In this document: positions 1 through 7,361 of the stretch, one piece after another
How the letters are laid out: every line of letters begins with the position of its first letter
Position numbering within the stretch: the first letter of the stretch is position 1
Source: an uncultured Lachnospiraceae bacterium
GTDB taxonomy: Bacteria; Bacillota; Clostridia; Lachnospirales; Lachnospiraceae
Reading direction: 5' to 3'
Assembly (NCBI GenBank): GCA_947174725.1
Contig: CAMWKA010000042.1
Coordinates: 1-9,882 of the forward strand
Length of the DNA: 9,882 nucleotides
Program-made: the position numbers and the translations under genes
Notes under the pieces: model-generated
What the model saw: only the letters and a program-made list of their open reading frames with translations
Told to the model about the DNA's origin: nothing
Database searches by the model: none

Positions 1-279
1 ATCATAGGTTGTCTTGATCTTCCTGATGACCGGCAGCACCCGCTCTATCTCCTCTTTGGCAGAAACCGGCTGATACCCCGGCCGGGTAGATTCTCCACCG
101 ACATCGATCATATCCGCACCCTCGGCAATCATCCGCTCCACATGCTCCATCGCTCTGTCCAGCGTGTCAAATTTTCCCCCGTCGGAAAAAGAATCCGGGG
201 TCACGTTCAGAATTCCCACTACATATGTATGATGCTTTACATCAAATTCCCGGCTGCCAATCTTCATACTAATAACCAT
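1..279 (-). CDS. folP: Dihydropteroate synthase, N-terminal part (runs off window)
   Basis: This cytosolic enzyme condenses 6-hydroxymethyl-7,8-dihydropterin diphosphate with p-aminobenzoate to give 7,8-dihydropteroate, and is the sulfonamide target. The first 93 residues are visible and the frame stays open to the window edge. Two family signatures are present. The first is [14 protein letters not shown] at residues 22-35, the strand-1 loop with the conserved Asn and Asp. The second is the pterin/pABA loop [15 protein letters not shown] at about residues 54-68. ATG at 279 is chosen because GGAAAGG (281-287 on the minus strand) precedes it, with GGA 5 nt from the start. ATG at 267 (residue 5) is an alternative but would leave 13 nt or more of spacing. 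It follows folE in the same direction after a 91-nt gap that holds two hairpins, so it is probably part of a folate operon continuing beyond the window. The identification is secure; only the C-terminal two thirds are missing. Confidence 0.95.
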   Translation of the reverse strand, partial: MVISMKIGSREFDVKHHTYVVGILNVTPDSFSDGGKFDTLDRAMEHVERMIAEGADMIDVGGESTRPGYQPVSAKEEIERVLPVIRKIKTTYD

Positions 280-297
280 GCCTTTCCACAGCCTACA

Positions 298-350
298 AAT
301 TTGGGCCGTAGGCACAAATTCATGATTGAAAAATCTTTGATTTTTCAATC
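298..350. repeat. Pair of back-to-back hairpins in the folE-folP gap
   Basis: Two inverted repeats fill the centre of this gap. The first, at 324-350, is perfect: GATTGAAAAATC, loop TTT, GATTTTTCAATC (12-bp arms). The second, at 298-320, has arms AATTTGGGCC and GGCACAAATT around a GTA loop and pairs 9 of 10 positions. They are separated by three bases. A further match, GCCTAC (291-296) with GTAGGC (308-313), would compete with the second hairpin or form a pseudoknot with its loop. Neither hairpin is followed by a T tract on the minus strand, so they are not typical intrinsic terminators. Possible roles are a REP-like interspersed palindromic element, an RNA-stability or processing element between folE and folP, or a translational control structure for folP. 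The structures are seen directly; the roles are inference. Confidence 0.75.
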
Positions 351-370
351 TACTTCCATATCAATAGAGT

Positions 371-928
371 TTATAAGCGCAGCATGTGATAAAACTGTTC
401 TTTCAATGCCTCATCTTCCGCAAACGCACCCCGCGCTGCCACCGTAACCGTTTTGGAACCCGGTTTTTTGACGCCGCGCATCGTCATACACATATGCTCC
501 GCCTCAATCATCACCATAGCACCTCTCGGACTCAGTCCCTCCATAATAGCATCCGCAATCTGCGCTGTCAGCTGTTCCTGCAGCTGCGGTCTCTTCGCGT
601 AGGTCTCCACTGTCCTTGCCAGTTTGCTTAATCCCACGACCTTTCCATCCGGCAGATAAGCAACATGCGCTTTCCCGTAGAATGGCATCAGATGATGCTC
701 ACACATCGAATAAAATACGATGTCCTTCTCCACCACCATTTCTTCTGTCTGCACCGTAAATGTCTTAGACAGATGCATCGACGCATCCTCGTCCATCCCT
801 GCAAAGATCTCCTCATACATACGCGCGATCCGCGCCGGGGTATCCCGCAGCCCTTCCCGGTTTGTATCCTCTCCGATTCCTTCTAAAAGCAGTTTTACTG
901 CCTGCTCTATCTTTTCCTTATCTATCAT
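371..928 (-). CDS. folE: GTP cyclohydrolase I (type IA)
   Basis: It opens the guanine ring of GTP to give 7,8-dihydroneopterin triphosphate and formate, the entry step of tetrahydrofolate synthesis. At 185 residues it has the usual compact bacterial length. The zinc and catalytic motif CEHHLMPF is at residues 76-83 (Cys76, His78, His79). The third zinc ligand is Cys147 in [10 protein letters not shown] (144-153). The GLSKLAR segment (99-105) and the RPQLQEQLT segment (113-121) match the family. The N-terminus carries the [17 protein letters not shown] stretch (19-35) that precedes the barrel. ATG at 928 has GGAAAAG 5 nt upstream. folP follows in the same direction 91 nt downstream. Upstream, 116 nt separate it from a lipoprotein gene; I see no convincing promoter and no tetrahydrofolate riboswitch there. 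All active-site residues I can check are present, so it should be functional. Confidence 0.98.
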   Translation of the reverse strand: MIDKEKIEQAVKLLLEGIGEDTNREGLRDTPARIARMYEEIFAGMDEDASMHLSKTFTVQTEEMVVEKDIVFYSMCEHHLMPFYGKAHVAYLPDGKVVGLSKLARTVETYAKRPQLQEQLTAQIADAIMEGLSPRGAMVMIEAEHMCMTMRGVKKPGSKTVTVAARGAFAEDEALKEQFYHMLRL

Positions 929-1044
929 AACTTCTTTTCCGTATATTCCTTTCCTGATCTCATTCCGTTTTAATTAAACATTTGCTTTATATCTTTTACA
1001 GCGTATGCGTTAGATGTATTTTTCACACAAATAACCGTACCATT

Positions 1045-2394
1045 TCACTTGAAATATTGCTCAATCAATTCCTCCGAAAAGGAATAGTACTGTATTCTGT
1101 CGTCATTGATATCGCCGTCATAGTCGACTGTTTCCATAACATGCTCATAATCATTAAAGGAAACGATCCTTCCATATTTCTGCGTATATTCAGATATACA
1201 GACAATACCGCTGTTGGATATGGCTCCGCCATTCAGCCTATAACTATATACTTCTCCATTTCGATAAGACAATATGTCCCTTGCATAAGTACCATCAAGG
1301 ATCACTTCATATGTTCCGTCCCCATCCATATCTACAATACTAAAATAGCAGATTTTATCGGGTCTCCATAATGATGACAATATATCAGATTCGTCAGGCT
1401 GATATTCTTCTCTTGGAAAATAATCCTTCAGATAAAACCTTTCGTTATCATCCATAGTGCTGATAAACTCCCTCTGATTCATCAGGACATCATAATAAGC
1501 CTTCCTTGTCTCCGCATCCATCGGATAAGAAGCTGCCGGATATAATATTTCTTCCCTTTGGACATTTTCTACAATGGAACGTTCTTCTGCCGGTAGTGAT
1601 CCTAAAAGATAACTACTGTCCGCTCCATCGATCTGATCCGCCAATTCTGATCCGTCTCTATTAGATTCTATAGATTCTATAAATTCCAAAGCTTCATCCT
1701 CAGATACATCTTTGCCGCCAACCTCATACACATGTCCGTAATAATCATATTTAACAAGCGTTTCCTCGGTATAGCCGTCTGCATTCAGTTCCGTAAGCCT
1801 GCAGTAAGCTCCGGAACCTGCCCCACTGGAACCTTGATAAATTCCGTTCGTGCGGATTCTTTTCATTCCTCGAAAAACAAACTCATAACCATATACGCTG
1901 CCATCCTCATAATGCAGGATCCACGTAGATTCAGGACAGCAGTATAGTACCACTTCCTTTCCACCATCATTATCCATATCCACGATCATAAACTGATCTA
2001 CCCTGATTCCCCAGAATTCATCCCAGTAAAACTCCTGTCCTCCCATGTCATAGCTGATAAAAGGTTTTTTACCATTCAGCACCATCCAGTATGCCAGCAT
2101 ATCCTCCGGTATATCCAGCGCTTTTACTTCTTCCATCGTGTAATATGTAATGTTCTCCCCCTCCAGTTCCGGGCTGACATTCTGTGTTTCATTTTCCGAT
2201 GAAATCAGTATCTCTGATTCATTCCCTGGTAGATTCTGCGATGGTTCCTCTATATCCCCTTCGGATACATTCACAATATCAGCCCCGGTTACCTGCTGTA
2301 CTTCTCCACTCACCTGTTCCGATACACATCCGCCAAGGAAACAGCACAAAATTAATACAGTGGATATATTTGAAATAACTTTAATAAATTTCAT
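1045..2394 (-). CDS. Putative lipoprotein with two FG-GAP/EF-hand-like modules
   Basis: I do not recognise a named family. The 449-residue product starts with a lysine-containing n-region and a hydrophobic stretch ending in the lipobox LGGC (residues 20-23), so it should be lipidated on Cys23 and anchored outside the membrane. Residues 24-85 are an acidic, Ser/Glu/Asn-rich linker. Two copies of a similar module follow. The first (about 100-245) holds VDMDNDGGKEVVL at 138-150, then an 'HYEDGSVYGYEF' strand. The second (about 300-449) holds VDMDGDGTYEVIL at 354-366, then 'SYRNGEVYSYRL'. DxDxDG loops of this kind usually bind calcium in FG-GAP/VCBS-type or EF-hand-like folds. ATG at 2394 has a weak AGAGATGG site about 9 nt upstream. 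The gene is visibly more AT-rich than folC and folE and interrupts the folate genes, which may mean it was acquired. A sensor, adhesin or unknown surface role are all possible. Confidence 0.8.
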   Translation of the reverse strand: MKFIKVISNISTVLILCCFLGGCVSEQVSGEVQQVTGADIVNVSEGDIEEPSQNLPGNESEILISSENETQNVSPELEGENITYYTMEEVKALDIPEDMLAYWMVLNGKKPFISYDMGGQEFYWDEFWGIRVDQFMIVDMDNDGGKEVVLYCCPESTWILHYEDGSVYGYEFVFRGMKRIRTNGIYQGSSGAGSGAYCRLTELNADGYTEETLVKYDYYGHVYEVGGKDVSEDEALEFIESIESNRDGSELADQIDGADSSYLLGSLPAEERSIVENVQREEILYPAASYPMDAETRKAYYDVLMNQREFISTMDDNERFYLKDYFPREEYQPDESDILSSLWRPDKICYFSIVDMDGDGTYEVILDGTYARDILSYRNGEVYSYRLNGGAISNSGIVCISEYTQKYGRIVSFNDYEHVMETVDYDGDINDDRIQYYSFSEELIEQYFK

Positions 2395-2451
2395 CTATAT
2401 TTCCATCTCTTTTACTTTACATTTTTCGTTTCACAATTCTGCCTATAAGAT

Positions 2452-2545
2452 TTACATAACTCGAAGTTTGAAAATAGTTGTTCCAAAAATGATTTCATTA
2501 TATGATGTTTTTGGAACAACTATTTTCAAACAAAGAGTTATGTAA
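2452..2545. repeat. Long near-perfect inverted repeat (about 94 nt hairpin)
   Basis: Two 38-nt arms (2452-2489 and 2508-2545) are inverted copies with 35 of 38 positions complementary. The only mismatch is a symmetric three-base internal loop (gaa at 2463-2465 against aaa at 2532-2534). The outer arm is TTACATAACTC/GAGTTATGTAA and the inner arm runs from GTTTGAAAATAG to CCAAAAA. The 18-nt loop itself holds a small TCAT-TAT-ATGA stem. The outer end can be read as TA-CATAACTC ... GAGTTATG-TA, i.e. terminal inverted repeats flanked by TA, as left by Tc1/mariner/IS630-type transposition. There is no T tract after either arm, so it is not a textbook terminator, although it sits where the folC transcript would end. 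It is best described as a miniature inverted-repeat element or a structural RNA; which of these is undecided. Confidence 0.85.
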
Positions 2546-2597
2546 TCCGGAATGAACTCTTTCGCAATACCTAATAAAAATCCGTAATATAACTCAT

Positions 2598-3866
2598 CTA
2601 AATAAGGATCTTACGCAGTCTGCCCAGATAAGATAATGATCCAAATGCAATCGTAACATATTTTTCTCCCGCAAGCAAACCCGCCATCTCCACCGCCTCC
2701 TCCAGACTGTCAGCAGCTGTGACACAGGGATGATATGCCTTTGCTTTGTCCGCAAGGTCGAAAGCAGACAACGCACGCGGATTTTCCGGTGGTGTTATGG
2801 TAATAATATATTGCGCCAGCGGCGCCATGATCTCCAGCATTTTATCATATTCCTTGTCACGAAGTACCCCCATGATAAAGAGAAAACGCTGTCCCGGAAA
2901 ATACCCCTCCAGAGATTCCCTGAGCCGCTTCACTGCATCTTCATTATGCGCTCCGTCCATGATCAACAGCGGTTTCTTCCGCAGCACGGTAAACCTTCCG
3001 TCCCAGACCGTTTCCTCCAGTCCGCGTCTGACCGCTTCCTCCTTTATGGAGATTCCCTGCTCCCGTAATACCTCGATTACCTCTAATGCCACACAGGCAT
3101 TCTCCGGCTGCCACATCCCCGCAAGACGGATCTTATAGATGTTCTTATGAAAGGAAAACCGCTGTCCGAAGATCCCGTATTTCACCTTCTGAGGCTGCTC
3201 CGCAACACGCAGCATGCATCCCTTCTCCTGACAGGTTTTTTGCACCACTTCCATTACTTCCGGCTCCTGAACTGCGCTGACCACAACAGCTCCTTCCTTA
3301 ATGATCCCTGCTTTCTTTTCCGCGATCTTGGCCAGCGTATCCCCAAGAATCCCTATATGGTCATAAGAAATCGGGGTAAATACAACCACTTTTGTATTAC
3401 GTATGATATTGGTTGCATCCTCAATGCCCCCCATACCGGTCTCCAGAATGACGATATCACATTTCTTTTCGGCAAAATACCAAAAGGCCAGCGCCGTCTC
3501 TGTCTCAAATAATGTAGGTGGCTGCCATCCTTCCGCCTCCATCTGCTCCGCGTGCCCTTTTACAAGCTCCAGCCCCTCACACAGTGCCTTCTGACTGATC
3601 ATACGTCCGCCAACCTGTATCTTTTCCCGATATTCGCTGATCACCGGCGAAAGATACCGTCCCACACGATATCCCGCCTCTTTTAAAATCGTCGATACAT
3701 ATGCCAGAACCGAGCCTTTACCATTCGTTCCAGCAATATGTACAAAAGAAAGGGTATCCTGTGGATTTCCCATTCTATTTAACAATTCGCGGATGGTATC
3801 TAATCCCAGAACGCTTCCGTATGCGCTGATCTTTTGTATATATTCTTCCGCTTCCCTGTATTTCAT
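2598..3866 (-). CDS. folC: Bifunctional folylpolyglutamate/dihydrofolate synthase
   Basis: This Mur-ligase-family enzyme uses ATP to add glutamate to dihydropteroate and to folates, retaining folate cofactors in the cytosol. The 422-residue length is normal. The ATP-binding loop is HIAGTNGKGSV at residues 43-53. The family segments YLSPVISEYREKIQ (71-84), ILETGMGG (140-147) and TPISYDHIGILG (164-175) follow. AEKKAGIIK at 182-190 contains Lys185, which aligns with the carbamylated lysine of characterised FolC enzymes. The C-terminal glutamate-binding domain begins near 295 and has LIMDGAHNEDA at 301-311. The start is clear: AGAGG lies 6 nt upstream of ATG 3866 and overlaps the stop of the DUF2339 gene, leaving only 9 nt between them, so translational coupling is likely. 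No terminator with a T tract follows; instead the long inverted repeat lies 53 nt past the stop. Confidence 0.97.
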   Translation of the reverse strand: MKYREAEEYIQKISAYGSVLGLDTIRELLNRMGNPQDTLSFVHIAGTNGKGSVLAYVSTILKEAGYRVGRYLSPVISEYREKIQVGGRMISQKALCEGLELVKGHAEQMEAEGWQPPTLFETETALAFWYFAEKKCDIVILETGMGGIEDATNIIRNTKVVVFTPISYDHIGILGDTLAKIAEKKAGIIKEGAVVVSAVQEPEVMEVVQKTCQEKGCMLRVAEQPQKVKYGIFGQRFSFHKNIYKIRLAGMWQPENACVALEVIEVLREQGISIKEEAVRRGLEETVWDGRFTVLRKKPLLIMDGAHNEDAVKRLRESLEGYFPGQRFLFIMGVLRDKEYDKMLEIMAPLAQYIITITPPENPRALSAFDLADKAKAYHPCVTAADSLEEAVEMAGLLAGEKYVTIAFGSLSYLGRLRKILI

Positions 3867-3875
3867 CTGATACCT

Positions 3876-6074
3876 CTATTCCGCCTTAGTTTCTGTCTCT
3901 GCTTCTGCTCCTGTTTCCTCCAGCTTCCTGCTGATCTTATTATAAACAAACGAAATCATAAACGCCATGACACCGCAGCCCATGATCGTCAATGCCCTTG
4001 ATAATGTCGAATGATAAGTTACATCAACCAACACCAGCTTAAAAATACTGTAAAGAGAGAGAATCAATCCATACAGGCGGATTGGCTTATAACTTTTAAG
4101 GAAGCCAAATGTAATAAAGAGCAGCGCCACAAACAGACAGGCAAGGGTAACCACATAAGATTCCAGCTGATATGAATAAAGCGCCGAATGTACAAATATC
4201 GTCAGCTTAATTCCTATATAAAATCCTACTCCCAGACTTTTTCCATAATGTCTGACCATCGGCATAATATTCTGACAGCATAACGCCAGAAATGCCAGAA
4301 GCGTAAGAATATGGAATATCTCACCGTTCGTCAGTTCCAGCACCAAGCAGCTCCACAGCATCAGTATAATATTCAAAACGCCTAATGCGATCTGTGTGTC
4401 TTTTTCTTTTTGGTCACGCCCCAGCCAGTCCTTGCAGAATGGACTGTGGGTTGCCAAGATACAAAGAACCGCACTAACAAGATACACAATATTGATCCAT
4501 ACTGCCCTTGACAATACCGTATGTTCCGCAAGGATACCTACCATCCGGAAAAGAAAGATCTGCAGCATGACATAAGCGGACCATTTAAACGCAGCATGAT
4601 AGATCCGGTCGCTGTATAGCAGAAAGAACAGGATCAACAGAACAAATAAAACGGAAAACAAACTATATGCCGCCGGATATCCTTTATGTGATAAACCGTT
4701 ATGAAATAAGCTGTTATGAAAAACAACGTAGATACCATTGCTTACACATCCGAAAGCAAAATACAGCTTATCCTTTTTGAAAAATCCCATGATAAGAAAG
4801 ATCAGCGCAAACATTCCAATTCCAAGCAGATCTGACAGTATTCCAAAAGAGTCGCTGTACATCCAGAAAAACAGATATATGACACCCAGCGAGACTACCC
4901 TGCCCCAATCCTTGCGCGCCTTATATTCCGTCAGCCACCAGAGCGCTGCATACTGCACCATTGCAGCACATCCACGGATCCATTTATTATCCTGCTCACC
5001 CTTTGGAATCAACAGAAATATTGTTAATGCCGCAAACACCGCCTGAACAAAGACAATGATCGTCCATCCCAGAGAGGAATCCGCCGTCATTTCGAATTTC
5101 ATGATTCTCTGTTGATACAGGAACAACAAAAATAATGTATAGGCGAGGATAATGCCTGTCAAGGCAATCTGTACCGGCAGTTGTATCTCATTTCGAATAT
5201 TGACCGCTGCTGCCACCAATACGACAGCACCGACAAAATCCATAATCAAAAACGGAAGATTGGCCTTGTAGCCGTTTGTGCGGTCCATCAGCAGATAAAA
5301 TACGGTAACCGCGATATAATAAAACATCAGCACCAATGTAAAGGATAATAAAGCCGGGCTTTTCATCTCCATAAACTGCATGACGGTTCCGTAAAAGGCG
5401 GATATCAGGACACCACTCTGTCCAATGGTCTTAAACAATAATGAACCTTTCCCACCCAGAAAGAATACGACCACCGACCATAATGCCAGCAGGATATATA
5501 GGACGATCCCATTGATCAACTCAAAATAACCATAGGTCAGAAATAGGGAAATATAGACTGCACCCACGCCGCAGCCCGCCAGAGACAGATAAAACGCATT
5601 GCGGTTCTTACGCATGCCCACCAGTCCAATAACCAATAGAACGCCACTGACCGCATAGATGGAAAACATTCTCGCAGTCTTACTAAAAGCTTCATATGCA
5701 ACCGTCGCGAAAAGAATCATTCCGATAAAGACCAGAATCGAGGCAAGGATTCCCATCAGATTTCTGCCTACTACATTTTCCAGATTCTTTTCCTGTTTTT
5801 TCGTATTAGACGGCGACGACGGAGGAACGGGTCTGACGGAAGGCATCTGCGGCGCGGCACCAGACAATGATGCTGTCATCAAAGGGCTCTGCTGCGCCTG
5901 TGGCATGGGGTTCTGCTGTATCGATGGAAACGGCTTTCCCGACTCCGGCATCAGCAAGGGACTTTCCGGCACCCCATTAGGATAATATTTCGCATCCGCC
6001 AGCAACGGAATCACCTGTCCATCCGGCGACATGTAGTAACCAACTACAACCTGTTTTTTTTCTTCTTCCATCAT
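3876..6074 (-). CDS. DUF2339-type polytopic membrane protein
   Basis: This is a large integral membrane protein (732 residues from this start) of unknown function, resembling the DUF2339 family. The first ~105 residues are soluble. They contain GYYMSPDGQVIPLL and a Pro/Gln/Ser-rich low-complexity stretch, ending in a short charged segment (KKQEKNLENVVGRN). From there to about residue 715 the protein is an almost unbroken run of hydrophobic segments, roughly 18-20 helices by eye. It closes with an acidic Glu/Thr/Ala tail. An in-frame TTG at 6092 would add six residues and has a GAGGA 12 nt upstream. I prefer ATG 6074 (or the adjacent ATG 6071) because GGGGA lies directly upstream at suitable spacing. 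It sits 113 nt after the PH-domain gene and 9 nt before folC, so the three are probably co-transcribed. No catalytic motif is visible. A role in envelope or cell-wall physiology would be a guess. Confidence 0.88.
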   Translation of the reverse strand: MMEEEKKQVVVGYYMSPDGQVIPLLADAKYYPNGVPESPLLMPESGKPFPSIQQNPMPQAQQSPLMTASLSGAAPQMPSVRPVPPSSPSNTKKQEKNLENVVGRNLMGILASILVFIGMILFATVAYEAFSKTARMFSIYAVSGVLLVIGLVGMRKNRNAFYLSLAGCGVGAVYISLFLTYGYFELINGIVLYILLALWSVVVFFLGGKGSLLFKTIGQSGVLISAFYGTVMQFMEMKSPALLSFTLVLMFYYIAVTVFYLLMDRTNGYKANLPFLIMDFVGAVVLVAAAVNIRNEIQLPVQIALTGIILAYTLFLLFLYQQRIMKFEMTADSSLGWTIIVFVQAVFAALTIFLLIPKGEQDNKWIRGCAAMVQYAALWWLTEYKARKDWGRVVSLGVIYLFFWMYSDSFGILSDLLGIGMFALIFLIMGFFKKDKLYFAFGCVSNGIYVVFHNSLFHNGLSHKGYPAAYSLFSVLFVLLILFFLLYSDRIYHAAFKWSAYVMLQIFLFRMVGILAEHTVLSRAVWINIVYLVSAVLCILATHSPFCKDWLGRDQKEKDTQIALGVLNIILMLWSCLVLELTNGEIFHILTLLAFLALCCQNIMPMVRHYGKSLGVGFYIGIKLTIFVHSALYSYQLESYVVTLACLFVALLFITFGFLKSYKPIRLYGLILSLYSIFKLVLVDVTYHSTLSRALTIMGCGVMAFMISFVYNKISRKLEETGAEAETETKAE

Positions 6075-6187
6075 GTTTTCCCCGACTTTCAACGATTGAT
6101 AAAGTCCTCATATCATGTACATCAAAATAAAACAGCAAGATCAAAAAGCTCTTCCGCTTGTTTGTCCTGCCATTTTTTTCTAAAGAT

Positions 6188-6559
6188 TCAGATATCGTCT
6201 ACATCAGCAATACTACCGGAACCGATATCTAATGTACTTAAGGTACGCCGCTTCATCCGCGCCGCTTCAGAAGCCTGCAGCATAAAATCCTTGATTGCCC
6301 TGGCATTTTTGATATGTTCCAACTTCATCGTCGGATGTGTGGTATCTCCTGTATAACATACGACCGTTCCCAGACGGAACATCCTCTCCATCAGGGAAGC
6401 TTCCAGTTTCGTATCCACAACTTTATACATATAACAGTCATTTTCAATCCTTTTGAAAAATCCCGAATCAATGGTTACCATTTCCTCCGTAACCGTATAA
6501 GTCGTAAAGGTAAAAGGGAGTCCAAAAAACAACCATCTTTTTCTCTCTTTAAATTCCAT
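6188..6559 (-). CDS. Small bacterial PH-domain protein
   Basis: The 123-residue product has the pattern of a bacterial pleckstrin-homology (bPH2/DUF304-like) domain. It has an aromatic first strand (WLFFGLPFTFTTYTVTEE, residues 9-26), a second strand ending in a glycine turn (IDSGFFKRIEND, 30-41), 'MYKVVDTKLEAS' (44-55), a 'LGTVVCYTGDTTHPTMKLEHIKNA' core (63-86) and a C-terminal helix (87-104). The tail is short and disordered. Unlike many relatives it has no transmembrane pair, so it should be cytosolic. The frame is open upstream to an ATG at 6622, but ATG 6559 is preceded by AAAGGAG at 5-6 nt and starts right at the domain, so the shorter form is chosen. A promoter lies about 85-110 nt upstream. 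It is the first gene of the probable PH-DUF2339-folC unit, and its partner is unknown. Confidence 0.85.
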   Translation of the reverse strand: MEFKERKRWLFFGLPFTFTTYTVTEEMVTIDSGFFKRIENDCYMYKVVDTKLEASLMERMFRLGTVVCYTGDTTHPTMKLEHIKNARAIKDFMLQASEAARMKRRTLSTLDIGSGSIADVDDI

Positions 6560-6643
6560 ATGTGCTCCTTTCATTCTGTCCGTCCGGATCTCTGCTTCAG
6601 ATTCCAAGCCAAGATATCTCACATTCCGGCCATGTTTCCCTAT

Positions 6644-6672
6644 AGTATATATGAAATCATATTTTTTTTCAA
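6644..6672 (-). promoter_or_regulatory. Sigma-A-type promoter with a dyad in the spacer
   Basis: On the minus strand there is TTGAAA (6672-6667), a 17-nt spacer, and TATACT (6649-6644), each one base off consensus. The -35 box begins at the base after the PilZ stop codon. Transcription would start near 6637-6640 at ATAGGGA, giving a leader of about 80 nt before the PH-domain gene. The spacer contains a perfect palindrome, ATATGA-AA-TCATAT (6649-6662), which overlaps the -10 edge and could be an operator. The boxes and palindrome are seen directly; promoter activity and repression are inferred. Confidence 0.7.
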
Positions 6673-7329
6673 CTATCCCATCTGCACCAGACTATCATTG
6701 ATGATCAGCGTTTTTTCTTCAAGCTGTTTTACAAATTCTTCCACTTCTGCATTTGGTTCCGTACAACGGCAGCCGTATAAGGTATGACGAGCCATCTTTT
6801 CCCTGCGGATGATCTTTCCCTGCATCTGGATAAATCTACCTTGATGATTCTTGAAAGAACATGTCACCATGACTCCCGGCATCAATTCGATGTTTTTCTT
6901 ACGGTCTGTGGTAAATCCAAACCCGGAATTGCTGACATCCTTTAATACCGCTGTTATCTGATCCGCAAGCCCCTCTATGACAAAATAAGCCGTTTCCCCA
7001 ACATAACACCGATGTTCGCCTCTCCTATTCTCAATCCCCTTAGTCATACTGCTGATGACTTTATGAAAGATCAGACCATCCTTTCTGACCGACGTGATCT
7101 GGCATCCCTTAAATGTATATGTTTCTCCGGTTTTTAACTGCACATCCATATGAATATGGATATTCTTTCCGTTAAAATTCACACGTCTTCCCTTATGCAT
7201 GAAAGGAATAACCAGAATTGCTGATCCGGTATTCTTGATTGCTCTGGAAATAAATTTTGCCTGCATCTCTCCATCATTGGAGATATTCATTGTAATCTTA
7301 GATCCTACCGGTATTTCTTCAAAATCCAT
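6673..7329 (-). CDS. YcgR-like PilZ domain protein (c-di-GMP receptor)
   Basis: The 218-residue protein has two domains. Residues 1-95 form a beta-rich N-terminal domain of the YcgR/PilZN kind (starting EIPVGSKITM, with 'YTFKGCQITSV' at 71-81). Residues ~98-205 form a PilZ domain. Both c-di-GMP-binding motifs are intact: RxxxR at Arg103-Arg107 within NRRGEHR, and DxSxxG at Asp131-Gly136 within DVSNSGFG. It therefore probably binds c-di-GMP. In YcgR-type proteins this relays the signal to flagellar motors or surface-polymer machinery; here no flagellar or secretion gene is nearby. ATG 7329 has GAGGTG about 5 nt upstream. It lies 32 nt downstream of glgB with no promoter seen between, so it is probably on the glgB transcript. 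A separate promoter starts directly after its stop codon. The binding function is well supported; the output is unknown. Confidence 0.93.
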   Translation of the reverse strand: MDFEEIPVGSKITMNISNDGEMQAKFISRAIKNTGSAILVIPFMHKGRRVNFNGKNIHIHMDVQLKTGETYTFKGCQITSVRKDGLIFHKVISSMTKGIENRRGEHRCYVGETAYFVIEGLADQITAVLKDVSNSGFGFTTDRKKNIELMPGVMVTCSFKNHQGRFIQMQGKIIRREKMARHTLYGCRCTEPNAEVEEFVKQLEEKTLIINDSLVQMG

Positions 7330-7361
7330 AATACACCTCGTACTGTTTCATTTAATCGGTT

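Noticed and set aside
929..1044. Possible tetrahydrofolate riboswitch or promoter upstream of folE
   Set aside because: The gap is AT-rich and lacks the conserved THF-motif segments. Candidate -10 boxes such as TATAAA have no matching -35 at proper spacing.
2150..2545. Plus-strand open frame of 131 codons spanning the lipoprotein start and the palindrome
   Set aside because: It is antisense to the lipoprotein signal peptide region and reads through both arms of the inverted repeat; there is no protein-like pattern.
6146..6159. Small AAGC/GCTT hairpin followed by a few T residues between the PH-domain and DUF2339 genes
   Set aside because: The stem is only 4 bp with a 6-nt loop and three T residues, too weak for a terminator.
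6560..6622. N-terminal extension of the PH-domain protein to ATG 6622
   Set aside because: The extra 21 residues are charged and outside the domain, whereas a strong AAAGGAG site sits just before ATG 6559.
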